64,000 nt of DNA from Clostridium sp031626875 (GTDB taxonomy: Bacteria; Bacillota; Clostridia; Clostridiales; Clostridiaceae), in contig NZ_JANDMF010000001.1 of NCBI RefSeq assembly GCF_031626875.1, forward strand, positions 124,001-188,000, in the 5' to 3' direction. A model generated the notes under the pieces. The model did not search any database. It was not told the origin of the DNA and was given only the letters and a program-made list of their open reading frames with translations. This document shows, piece after piece, positions 26,863 through 35,550 of the stretch; position 1 is the stretch's first letter, and each line of letters starts with the position of its first letter. A program made the position numbers and the translations under genes.

Positions 26863-27051
26863 TTATTTAAATTGATTTGTTTTTTTGTCATATGTATAAC
26901 CTGTACTTTCTAATTTTTCTAATACTTCTTCTTTTGAAATTCCTATATCATCACATAAATCTTCTAAAGAGTTAAAATAATCTCTAAGTTTTAAATTTAA
27001 TATGCTTAATAACATATCAGTATCCATAGAAATTAACATATCTCTATCCAC
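26863..27051 (-). CDS. DUF4250-family small protein
   Basis: A 62-residue soluble protein that fits the DUF4250 pattern: RDMLISM near the start, LNLKLRDYFNSLEDLCDDIGISKEEV, then KLESTGYTYDKKTNQFK. An HTH-like helical fold is suggested, but the function is unknown. The GTG at 27051 has AAGGAG eight bases away. An upstream GTG at 27060 is too close to that site. It follows ttcA by 23-32 bp and may be cotranscribed with it. Confidence 0.75.
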   Translation of the reverse strand: MDRDMLISMDTDMLLSILNLKLRDYFNSLEDLCDDIGISKEEVLEKLESTGYTYDKKTNQFK

Positions 27052-27082
27052 AACATTCACTCCTTAACATCTTCAATTCTAA

Positions 27083-27955
27083 TTATTCTTTATCTTCATC
27101 ATAAAAATCTAAAAATGAATATTTAACTTCATCTTTTTCCCATCCAAGTATTGAATCCATGCTCACATTAGCTGCTGACTTGAATATTGACTTATCTACA
27201 CCATCAAATTTTGTTTTAAGTTCTTTTATAAGTTCTTTTATCTCATATCTTTTATTTCCAATTTTCTTCGCTGCAATCATACATGCACAATTCAAAGGCC
27301 AGATTCCACTATAATTTATAAATCTTTTTATAGATTCTTCCTCAACATAATACAATGGTCTTATAAGCTCTAAATTTTCAAAGTTTTTAGCCTTAAGTTT
27401 TGGAAGCATAGTTTTAAAATTTCCACCATAAAGGACATTTAACAAAGTTGTTTCTATAACATCATTATAATGATGCCCTAAAGCCAACTTATTACATCCA
27501 AGCTCTTGAGCTTTTGCATATAACGATCCTCTTCTCATTCTTGCACACAAATAACATGGATAATCCTGTGCCATTTTATCCACTACTCCAAATATTCCTG
27601 ATTCATATATATGTGCATCTATATTTAAATACTCTAAGTTATCTTTTAAAAGTTCTTTTATTTGCGGATGATATCCTGGATCCATTGCTATGAACTCTAA
27701 ATCAAACTTTACTTGCCCATGTTTTTGTAACTCTTGAAATAACTTTGCCATAAGTATACTATCTTTTCCACCTGAGATAGCAACTGCAATCTTATCTCCT
27801 TCTTCAACAAGATTATAATCCTTAACTGCTTTTACAAATTTAGACCAAATTGTTTTTCTATATCTTTTTACTATACTTCTTTCTATTTCTTTTAAGGGTT
27901 TCTTTTCTTCTTCTGGAATTAATCTTTCACACCCTTGACCTGCTATATTACTCAT
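27083..27955 (-). CDS. ttcA: TtcA-like tRNA 2-thiolation enzyme (PP-loop ATPase)
   Basis: 290 residues. The N-type ATP pyrophosphatase PP-loop SGGKDS is at 61-66. CYLC (Cys134 and Cys137) and a later NCAC give the three cysteines that hold the [4Fe-4S] cluster in the TtcA/TtuA family. TtcA makes 2-thiocytidine 32 in tRNA, although many Firmicute relatives are uncharacterised and could act on another tRNA position. The GHHYNDVIETTLLN block is strongly conserved. Good ribosome site (GAGGTG). Confidence 0.82.
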   Translation of the reverse strand: MSNIAGQGCERLIPEEEKKPLKEIERSIVKRYRKTIWSKFVKAVKDYNLVEEGDKIAVAISGGKDSILMAKLFQELQKHGQVKFDLEFIAMDPGYHPQIKELLKDNLEYLNIDAHIYESGIFGVVDKMAQDYPCYLCARMRRGSLYAKAQELGCNKLALGHHYNDVIETTLLNVLYGGNFKTMLPKLKAKNFENLELIRPLYYVEEESIKRFINYSGIWPLNCACMIAAKKIGNKRYEIKELIKELKTKFDGVDKSIFKSAANVSMDSILGWEKDEVKYSFLDFYDEDKE

Positions 27956-28017
27956 ATTAACACCTCATTTTTATATTAAACATAACTATATCACACTAAT
28001 TTATTTTATAAAATTTA

Positions 28018-28531
28018 TTAATAAGACTTCTTTTTACTTAATCTAAAAGATTTACTAGCATATTTCATAAATTTTGATTCAAATTTATAATAACTTATTA
28101 ATGACAAAATAACTGTTACAAATGATACAGAAATTATCATAACTACACTTCTATTAACTATATTACCTAAAATATTAAACTTTTTGAATATACCTGTTAA
28201 TAAAAAATGTACTACTGGATGTAAAAGATACACCCCATATGTAGCTATCCCAAATAATTCAAATGGCCTTCCAATAACTTTTGGAATATCTATTTTTAAC
28301 TTATAAAATTCAACAACAATTACAAAACATAATAATGAAAATATCACTCTCCACCATAGTGTTGTTATAACTATTTGATTTCCTATTAAAGGAATAAAAC
28401 AAAATAACCCCAAAGCAATGAATAATATAATATCATTCAAATATTTATTAATTTCAATATTTTTCAAATTATAATATATTGCAATTCCTCCAATGTAAAA
28501 GAAAAGATTGTTAAAAGTATTTTTACAATAT
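28018..28531 (-). pseudogene. Truncated acyltransferase family 3 (OatA-like) gene
   Basis: The frame encodes about 150-170 residues with five hydrophobic helices, including YGVYLLHPVV, which matches the C-terminal half of acyltransferase-3 membrane proteins. These are normally 330-380 residues or longer. The same frame runs upstream through FFYIGGIAIYY, a mid-protein segment, until a stop near 28531. The nominal start at 28467 lacks a ribosome site. The N-terminal half with the catalytic histidine is absent. I read this as a decayed gene. Confidence 0.7.
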
Positions 28532-28726
28532 CCTTTGTTTTATTCCAAATATCTAATTTAGCTTACTACATCATATCAATTTTCAATGAACATTATATCA
28601 TTATATATTACAATTCACAATTTACAATAAATAATCCACAATTATTGTTGAAATTTCCAATGTTCTTTTATAGTCTTCTTTTATTTTACAAAATGAAAAA
28701 TATGATTTCAAAATTCGTTATAAAAT

Positions 28727-28754
28727 AAAAAAAGTGGCTTAGCCACCTTTTTTA
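28727..28754 (-). terminator. Terminator of the HIT gene
   Basis: A compact hairpin (GTGGC-TTA-GCCAC) with six or more A before and T after, about 50 bp past the stop at 28805. It could work in both directions. Confidence 0.7.
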
Positions 28755-28804
28755 TCAGAATTGAAAGTTGAGAATGAAAAACAAAAACTCTCACTTCTCT
28801 ATTA

Positions 28805-29227
28805 TTATAAGCTTTTTTTGATAGTATCAATCAACTCTTCATACTCAGCATCTGTTAAATAAGTCTTTTGATGGTTCATTGTAAATGTTCCACCAAATTC
28901 TGGTCCACCTTCATACTTAGGTACAATGTGAAAATGTAGATGCTTCATAGTATCTGCATAAGCTCCATAGTTTACTTTCGCTGGTGAAAAAGCTTTATGA
29001 AGTGCTTGTCCAACAGTTGCAATATCTTTAGCAAACCCATTTCTCTCTTCTTCTGTTAATTCGAACATTTCACTTTTATGACCTTTAAATGCTATTAAAC
29101 ATCTACCTCTATGTGTTTGTTCTTTAAATAAATATAATATTGATGATTCTAATTCACAAATTTCAATCATTAAATCTGATAATCTGCTATCTTTTACACA
29201 GTAAAAACAATCTTTATCAAAACTCAT
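28805..29227 (-). CDS. HIT-family protein
   Basis: A 140-residue cytoplasmic nucleotide hydrolase or transferase of the histidine-triad superfamily. The triad HLHFHIVPKY sits near residue 96. An N-terminal CFYC pair, common in bacterial HIT proteins, may bind zinc. Substrate is unknown (AMP-lysine, Ap4A or similar). GGAGG ribosome site. Monocistronic. Confidence 0.88.
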   Translation of the reverse strand: MSFDKDCFYCVKDSRLSDLMIEICELESSILYLFKEQTHRGRCLIAFKGHKSEMFELTEEERNGFAKDIATVGQALHKAFSPAKVNYGAYADTMKHLHFHIVPKYEGGPEFGGTFTMNHQKTYLTDAEYEELIDTIKKSL

Positions 29228-29404
29228 TTTATATCCTCCTCATTAAGTCAAATTTTATTTAATCTGTAATAATCTTATTATACTACTTTGTAACACAGTA
29301 TTCCACAATGTGTATTTTTTAACAATATAATTCATACAATCATTATCACTTTTTCTAATTTATTGTATAATTATAATAGATATAATTTATAAGGAGTATT
29401 TGCA

Positions 29405-30097
29405 ATGTTACCATTTATATTTTTCATATTAATGCTAATTCTACTTTTCCCTCTAGGGTACTTCAATATATTTCCAATGGGTCATTATGAAGTATTTTTT
29501 AAAACCTTATGTAGTTTATGCTTTGTCTTTTGTTCTTATTTTAGTTTTAAAAAATCTCATGGAAACAAAACATATTTTACTCTAATGTTTTTGGGATTAA
29601 TATTTTGCTTATTTGGAGATATTTTTTTAGCTTTTTCTGGCAATGAATTTTTTCTTTTAGGTGTATGTAGTTTTGCTTTCGCTCATATTTTTTTTATTTC
29701 AGGATTTATATATCTAACAGCATTTACCTTTAAGGATTTTTTATTATATATTTTTCTTATAACTTTATCTATATCCTTTATTTTGCTTAAGGATGGGTTT
29801 GTTTTTAAAGATATGTTAACACTTGTCCTAATATATGCTTCTATACTTGTTTTTATGGTTACAAAAGCACTTTCTTTATTAAAATTGCGAAAGGAAAATA
29901 AGATTTTTACTTTTCTCACTATAACAGGTGCCATATTATTCTTTATTTCTGATTTTATTTTGCTATTCCTTGTTTTCTATAACGATTGTCCTATTATATT
30001 TAGTTATGTTAATCTTTTTGTTTATTATTTAGGGCAAGGATTACTGGCACTTAGCTTTATAAAATGTTTTAAAAGTAAAAAGAAACAAAGAGCTTAG
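29405..30097 (+). CDS. YhhN/TMEM86-family lysoplasmalogenase-like membrane protein
   Basis: A 230-residue protein with about eight helices. It has the YhhN landmarks: LIFCLFGDIFLAF (the conserved GD), the following FxxGxxxFxxAH pattern (FLLGVCSFAFAHIFF), and GAILFFISDFIL with the second conserved SD. Eukaryotic and some bacterial homologues cleave the vinyl ether of lysoplasmalogens. Clostridia make plasmalogens, so a lipid-turnover role is plausible. AAGGAG ribosome site, alone on its transcript. Confidence 0.8.
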   Translation: MLPFIFFILMLILLFPLGYFNIFPMGHYEVFFKTLCSLCFVFCSYFSFKKSHGNKTYFTLMFLGLIFCLFGDIFLAFSGNEFFLLGVCSFAFAHIFFISGFIYLTAFTFKDFLLYIFLITLSISFILLKDGFVFKDMLTLVLIYASILVFMVTKALSLLKLRKENKIFTFLTITGAILFFISDFILLFLVFYNDCPIIFSYVNLFVYYLGQGLLALSFIKCFKSKKKQRA

Positions 30098-30125
30098 ATT
30101 AATTATTTCTAAGCTCTCTGTTTCT
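30081..30125. terminator. Bidirectional terminator
   Basis: AGAAACA and AGAGCTTAGA on the left pair with TCTAAGCTCT and TGTTTCT on the right. It lies between the convergent YhhN and clpA genes. Confidence 0.75.
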
Positions 30126-30131
30126 TATAAT

Positions 30132-32345
30132 TTAATTTTCTTCACCTATTTCAATAATAACTTTCTTATTAATGCAATTTACTCTACACTTACCACCTTT
30201 TTTTAGTTTACCAAATAACATTTCATCAACTAATAAAGGTTTTATCTCTGTATCTATAACTCTATTAATTTCTCTAGCCCCATATTCTTCACTAGTTCCT
30301 TTTTCTTCAATAAAATCAGAACATGCTTTTGATAAAGATAATTCAATTCCTTTATTTTTTAGTTTCTCACTTAATATTTTGAATTGCTTTTCCACAATCT
30401 TTATTGCCATACTCTTATTCAATCCATTAAATATAACTCCCTTAGTTAATCTATTCCTAAACTCAGGAGTAAATGTTCTTTTTACTTCATCATTTATTAC
30501 ATCTGTATTAATATGTCTTTCTCCAAATCCTATAAGAGATTTATTAAGTTTACTTGCTCCTGCATTAGAGGTCATTATTAATATTACATTTCTAAAATCA
30601 GTTTTTCTCCCCTTATTATCTGTAAGCGTTGCATAGTCCATAACTTGAAGTAAAATATTAAAAATATCACCATGAGCTTTTTCAATTTCATCTAAAAGTA
30701 ATACTGAATGAGGATTTTTTCTAACAGCATCAGTTAACAATCCCCCTTCTTCATAACCTACATATCCTGCTGGAGCTCCAATAAGCTTTGCTACTGTATG
30801 TTTTTCCACATATTCACTCATATCAAACCTTATTAGTTCTATATCTAAAGTTTTGGCTAACTCTTTAGCAATTTCAGTCTTACCAACACCTGTAGGTCCT
30901 ACAAATAATAAACTTGCAACTGGTTTATTATCATCATTTAATCCTGCTCTAGAAAGCTTAACTGCATTTACAACTTTCTCTATAGCATCATCTTGTCCAA
31001 ATACTTGTGATTTAAGCTTCTTTTCTAAACTACCTAATTTCTTTACTTCATCACCTTCTACAGTTTGCTTTGGAATATTACATATCTTTGAAAGAACTTC
31101 CTCAATAAGCTTCTTATCAACAGTTTGAATCTTTTTATTTAAAGGATTCATAACTCTATAAGCTCCAGCTTCATCAATTAAATCTATAGCTTTATCTGGT
31201 AAATATCTCTCATTTATATACTTATCACTAAGGGTGACTGCATGTTCTATTGTTCCTTTACCATATTTAACATTATGGTAATCTTCATAATATTTTTTTA
31301 GTCCATTTAAAATTTCAATACTTTCTTCTATTGATGGTTCTTTAACATCTATATTTTGAAATCTTCTAGTTAAACTTTTACTACTTGCAAAATGTTTATT
31401 ATATTCCTCATAAGTAGTAGCTCCAATAAATCTAATTTTTCCTTCTGTTAAATATGGCTTTAACATGTTAGATGCATCAAAGGAACCTCCTCCTATAGAT
31501 CCTGCCCCTACAATATTATGAATTTCATCTATATATATGATAGGTTTATCTTCCTTTGCTACCCCATCCATAATCATCTTAAATCTTTTTTCAAAATCTC
31601 CTCTATACTGAGTGCCTGCAAGCATTGTCCCTAGATCAATTGAAAACACCTTTGAATTTTTCAGCTTTTCAGGAACTTTTCCTTCATTAATAAGCTTTAC
31701 TAATCCATTTGTTATAGCAGTTTTTCCAACTCCTGCTTCTCCTATATGGATAGGATTATTCTTATACCTTCTACAAAGTATCTGCATTGTTCTTTCAAGT
31801 TCTTTACTTCTACCTATAAGTGGATTTGTTTCTTCAACTCTATCATTAAGACAAGTAATATATTGTTTCCAACTTAAATTTTGCTCTTCACTTAGTTCTG
31901 TTTTTTCTATTTCTTCTTTATGTGTATCATCTATCTCACACATTTCATAAAGTAAATTAGTCCATTCTATTCCTTGAGATGATATATAGAAAACAGCAAA
32001 ACTTTCTTTTAAATTCATTATCCCTGCTAGTATATGTGTAAGCTCAATTTCTTCTTTTCCTGAAGATGCAGCCTGCAAACTACCATAAGACAACACTTCA
32101 TTTAATCCACTGCTAACTATAGGATCCCCATCTAGAATTTTATCTATATTTTCTTCTAAATAACTTTCTAAATCACTTCTAAGTTTATTTATATCCCCAT
32201 TACAATTTTTAAAACTTTGTTCAAAGCTATTATTAAATGTAATTGTGTATAAAAAGTGTTCTGGAGTAATATATTCATGGTTTTTATCTTTAGCAAATCT
32301 TATCATTTTTCCAAGTAAATCATTTACTACATTAGAATACTTCAT
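30132..32345 (-). CDS. clpA: ATP-dependent Clp protease ATP-binding subunit ClpA
   Basis: A 737-residue AAA+ unfoldase of the Hsp100 class. Clp_N repeats are at about 1-145, the first AAA module has Walker A GEAGVGKT and IYIDEIHN, and the second has GPTGVGKTE and LLLDEIEKAH. It lacks the middle coiled-coil domain of ClpB and ClpC, which fits ClpA. It delivers proteins, including N-degron substrates, to ClpP. It starts 11 bp after clpS with an AGGAGG site, so clpS-clpA are an operon. No ClpP gene is adjacent. Confidence 0.9.
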   Translation of the reverse strand: MKYSNVVNDLLGKMIRFAKDKNHEYITPEHFLYTITFNNSFEQSFKNCNGDINKLRSDLESYLEENIDKILDGDPIVSSGLNEVLSYGSLQAASSGKEEIELTHILAGIMNLKESFAVFYISSQGIEWTNLLYEMCEIDDTHKEEIEKTELSEEQNLSWKQYITCLNDRVEETNPLIGRSKELERTMQILCRRYKNNPIHIGEAGVGKTAITNGLVKLINEGKVPEKLKNSKVFSIDLGTMLAGTQYRGDFEKRFKMIMDGVAKEDKPIIYIDEIHNIVGAGSIGGGSFDASNMLKPYLTEGKIRFIGATTYEEYNKHFASSKSLTRRFQNIDVKEPSIEESIEILNGLKKYYEDYHNVKYGKGTIEHAVTLSDKYINERYLPDKAIDLIDEAGAYRVMNPLNKKIQTVDKKLIEEVLSKICNIPKQTVEGDEVKKLGSLEKKLKSQVFGQDDAIEKVVNAVKLSRAGLNDDNKPVASLLFVGPTGVGKTEIAKELAKTLDIELIRFDMSEYVEKHTVAKLIGAPAGYVGYEEGGLLTDAVRKNPHSVLLLDEIEKAHGDIFNILLQVMDYATLTDNKGRKTDFRNVILIMTSNAGASKLNKSLIGFGERHINTDVINDEVKRTFTPEFRNRLTKGVIFNGLNKSMAIKIVEKQFKILSEKLKNKGIELSLSKACSDFIEEKGTSEEYGAREINRVIDTEIKPLLVDEMLFGKLKKGGKCRVNCINKKVIIEIGEEN

Positions 32346-32356
32346 TTTTAATCCTC

Positions 32357-32656
32357 CTATACTTCTTCTACTTTTATTCTAAAAGGATAACCTTCTTGCC
32401 TTGACAATGAAATAGCTGTATCTGCTTTTGTCTTTGCTATATCATAAGAATATATCCCAACTACTGCTTTCCCACCTTTATGAACACTCATCATAATTTG
32501 TACTGCTTCTTCTTCACTTTTTTTAAATATATTCTCTAATATATAAACTACAAATTCCATAGGTGTAAAATCATCATTATACATTACTACTTTGTATTTT
32601 TTAGGCTCCTTCATTTTAACCTTGTTTCTCTCTTTAATTGATGTATTTGTTGCCAT
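32357..32656 (-). CDS. clpS: ClpS adaptor of the Clp protease
   Basis: A 99-residue adaptor that binds the N-domain of ClpA and presents N-end-rule substrates. The family pattern is clear: KYKVVMYNDDFTPMEFVVYIL, with the NDD(F/Y)TP residues that line the N-degron pocket, VHKGGKAVVG, and the C-terminal KADTAISLSRQEGYPFRIKVEE. First gene of the clpS-clpA operon with a GGGAGG ribosome site. Confidence 0.94.
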   Translation of the reverse strand: MATNTSIKERNKVKMKEPKKYKVVMYNDDFTPMEFVVYILENIFKKSEEEAVQIMMSVHKGGKAVVGIYSYDIAKTKADTAISLSRQEGYPFRIKVEEV

Positions 32657-32816
32657 TTTGCCTCCCTAAAAACTTTCATATGTTATATTTTATATTATAG
32701 CAAAAAAACATTAATAGATTCTTATATATCATATATATTTTAAAATTAATATCTTTACTATTAACGTTTTCTATGTTATCATAGCTATAAAATTTTATTT
32801 TTGGAGGAATTAATTA

Positions 32817-34130
32817 ATGGAATTAGAACCCGAGCCGGCAAATATAATGTCGCAAATAATCTTAATAGTCATCTTAACAGCAATTAATGCATTTTTCTCT
32901 TCTGCAGAAATGGCTATAGTATCTTTAAACAAAAACAAGATGAAAATGCTTGCAGATGAAGGAAATAAAAAAGCTAAATTTTTACTAAAACTTATGGAAG
33001 AACCAACAAGGTTCTTATCAACAGTTCAGGTAGGAATAACACTTGCTGGATTCTTTTCAAGTGCTTCCGCTGCTACAGGAATATCAGGTAGTTTATCCAT
33101 ATATTTAGATAAGCTTAATATCCCGTATAGTGGACAGATATCTTTAGTTGTAGTTACTATACTACTTTCTTATGTAACTTTAGTATTTGGTGAATTATTC
33201 CCTAAAAGAATAGCACTACAAAAAGCAGAAGCTATTGCGATGTTTTCTATAATACCTATTGTATACATATCTAAAATAACAGTACCATTTGTAAAGCTGC
33301 TTTCAGCGTCAACTGGAATCTTAATTAGATTAACTGGCCTTGAAACAGATGACTTAGATGAAAAGGTATCAAAAGAAGAAATTAAATCAATGATTGAAGT
33401 TGGACAAGAACATGGAGTCATTAATGAAACTGAAAAAGAAATGATAAATAGTATATTTGAGTTTGATAACAAATTAGCTGATGAAGTTATGACTCCAAGA
33501 ACTGAAGTATACTTAATTAATATAGATACTCCAATTAAAGAATATCTAGATGAACTAATACTTGAAAGATATTCAAGAATACCAGTATACGAAGGTGATA
33601 CTGATAATATAATAGGTATTCTTTATATGAAAGACTTTATAGTTGAAGCAAGAAAACTTGGTTTTGAAAATATAGATATCAGAAGTATCTTACACCAACC
33701 TTATTTTGTGCCTGAAACTAAAAATATAGACGAGCTATTTAAAGAATTACAATCATCTAAAAATCATATGGCCATATTAATAGATGAATATGGTGGCTTC
33801 TCTGGTATAGTATCTATAGAAGACCTTATTGAAGAGGTTATGGGAGATATAGAAGATGAATATGATGAAGATGAATTAGATATAAAGAAAATTGATAATA
33901 ATACCTTTTTAATTGATGGTATGCTTTCAATTGAAGATTTTAATGAGCATTTCCATATGAAAATTGAAAATGACAATTTTGATACTATAGGTGGATTTAT
34001 AATAACTCTTCTTGGACGTATTCCTGAGAGCTTAGATAAAGCTGATATTAAATATGAAAACTTTATCTTTAATATAGAAGAAATTAAAGATAAGAGACTT
34101 CAAAAAATAAAACTTCGCATAAAAAAATAA
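32817..34130 (+). CDS. CNNM/CorC-type transporter (DUF21, CBS and CorC domains)
   Basis: A 437-residue membrane protein, often named hemolysin-family. Domains in order: an N-terminal segment, the DUF21 membrane domain (about 10-190), a CBS pair (about 210-330, with VMTPRTEVYLI and YSRIPVYEGDTDNI) and a C-terminal CorC_HlyC domain (about 350-437). Homologues transport or regulate Mg2+ and other divalent cations. The DEYGGFSGIVSIEDLIEEVMGDI block is a strong family marker. GGAGG ribosome site. Confidence 0.9.
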   Translation: MELEPEPANIMSQIILIVILTAINAFFSSAEMAIVSLNKNKMKMLADEGNKKAKFLLKLMEEPTRFLSTVQVGITLAGFFSSASAATGISGSLSIYLDKLNIPYSGQISLVVVTILLSYVTLVFGELFPKRIALQKAEAIAMFSIIPIVYISKITVPFVKLLSASTGILIRLTGLETDDLDEKVSKEEIKSMIEVGQEHGVINETEKEMINSIFEFDNKLADEVMTPRTEVYLINIDTPIKEYLDELILERYSRIPVYEGDTDNIIGILYMKDFIVEARKLGFENIDIRSILHQPYFVPETKNIDELFKELQSSKNHMAILIDEYGGFSGIVSIEDLIEEVMGDIEDEYDEDELDIKKIDNNTFLIDGMLSIEDFNEHFHMKIENDNFDTIGGFIITLLGRIPESLDKADIKYENFIFNIEEIKDKRLQKIKLRIKK

Positions 34131-34181
34131 GTTAAATAAACTCTATACATATTACTCTTATTTTTTAATTTGATATTAATT

Positions 34182-34216
34182 ATAGCCTGCACCTTACAAC
34201 TTAAGGCACAGGCTAT
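34182..34216 (+). terminator. Terminator of the CNNM gene
   Basis: ATAGCCTG pairs with CAGGCTAT, with extra CCTTA/TAAGG pairing inside, then TTTTTA. Also usable for the convergent XRE gene. Confidence 0.85.
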
Positions 34217-34222
34217 TTTTTA

Positions 34223-35299
34223 TCACTTTATTTTAGATAACTTTCTAATGCATTCCTTATATCTATCTTTATCTTTAACAAAATCAAATTTCTTATCTAA
34301 TGTAATAGATAATTTCAAACTATTTTTAAGATACTCTTCTGATATTATTTTATCTCCAGCTTCCATTGTATTAAAATATTCATTATTTGCTAAACACTTT
34401 GATGCTGGCTCCATATGTCTAACTGATTCAACATACTCTTCTAAATACTTTAATGTTAGTTCTTCATTTTTTATTAGTGTATAGGCTTCAAGAAATACTA
34501 AATAATTTGTTGGAAGCATAACGTTATCTAAATCAAAAAGTTGAATAATATTTTTACATTTTCCAGCTAACTTTAAAGCAAATTCATAATTCTTTTCTTC
34601 AATAGCCAAATTAAACATAGCATGAAGATTCATTAATGTACTATTAATATTTTTGTATAAATTCTTATGTTCTATCTTTCTAGCTTTTTCAAATTCTTTT
34701 TCCTTTATATAAATTGAAGCTAATATAATATCTGATTCATACTGTGTTTTAGGAAAAGACTCTAATATCTCTATAGCTTCTTTAGTCTTACCTGTAATAT
34801 TATATAATGAACTTAAATAAACAAGAGCAGCTTGTTTCACTTCTAAATCTGAACTTTTACTTGCTTCTTCTGATAGTTCTATAGCTCTATTTAAAGATTG
34901 ATCTTGCAATTTTTCCTCTTGAGACCTAGCTAAATACATGAAAAATAAATGAGCTATCCTTATTTTTAATAGATTATTATTAGGATATTCTCTTAAATAA
35001 TCTTCACTAAACTTCATGGCTTCACTGTATTTTATACTTTCAAATCTTTCTGCACATTCTTTTGCTATTTTTACTACTTCTTTCTTAGTTAAATCTTTCT
35101 GAAAATCTAGTAATTTATCTGTTGATATATTAAAGTACCTAGCAATTATAGGCAAAAGAGTTATATCAGGATATGATATTCCACTTTCCCATTTAGATAC
35201 TGCTGGAGTGGATACCCCAACTGCCTTTGCCAACTCTTCTTGGGTGATACCTTTTTCTTTTCTTAATGAACTAATTACTTTTCCTATCACTAACTCCAT
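34223..35299 (-). CDS. XRE-family regulator with TPR-like repeats
   Basis: 358 residues. The N-terminal Cro/CI HTH (about 5-62) contains KGITQEELAKAVGVSTPAVSKWESG. The rest is helical with repeats typical of TPR sensor domains (about 80-330). Such Firmicute regulators often respond to a peptide or protein partner. No small peptide gene is evident next to it. Two tandem 16-bp palindromes lie about 170-205 bp upstream and are candidate operators. GGGAG ribosome site. Confidence 0.78.
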   Translation of the reverse strand: MELVIGKVISSLRKEKGITQEELAKAVGVSTPAVSKWESGISYPDITLLPIIARYFNISTDKLLDFQKDLTKKEVVKIAKECAERFESIKYSEAMKFSEDYLREYPNNNLLKIRIAHLFFMYLARSQEEKLQDQSLNRAIELSEEASKSSDLEVKQAALVYLSSLYNITGKTKEAIEILESFPKTQYESDIILASIYIKEKEFEKARKIEHKNLYKNINSTLMNLHAMFNLAIEEKNYEFALKLAGKCKNIIQLFDLDNVMLPTNYLVFLEAYTLIKNEELTLKYLEEYVESVRHMEPASKCLANNEYFNTMEAGDKIISEEYLKNSLKLSITLDKKFDFVKDKDRYKECIRKLSKIK

Positions 35300-35465
35300 A
35301 TTTCTACTCCCTATTTTCTATTTAGAGCTCTATGGGATTATTATACATGTTTTTATAAATATGCCCAATAGATAGATAATTAACTTTTACTCATATTATT
35401 TAACCAACAGTTAAACACTCAAATGAAATTTCTAGGAATTATTAGCACTATATTCTTGTATGGTA

Positions 35466-35505
35466 ATATTCTATAGAATATATATGGTGATATTCTGAAG
35501 AATAT
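35466..35505. promoter_or_regulatory. Tandem palindromes upstream of the XRE regulator
   Basis: ATATTCTATAGAATAT (35466-35481, perfect) and ATATTCTGAAGAATAT (35490-35505, only the centre differs) are repeated with a 24-bp period, each preceded by ATGGT or similar. They lie between the DUF2812 gene end and the XRE gene start. Confidence 0.5.
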
Positions 35506-35550
35506 GCTGTAAAAATGCGCCTTTACAAGATTTAACCACTTAATTTTCAA

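Noticed and set aside
28560..28680. AT-rich repeats CACAATTTACAA and CACAATTATTGTTG as a repeat array
   Set aside because: Copies are short, irregular and within expectation for this base composition.
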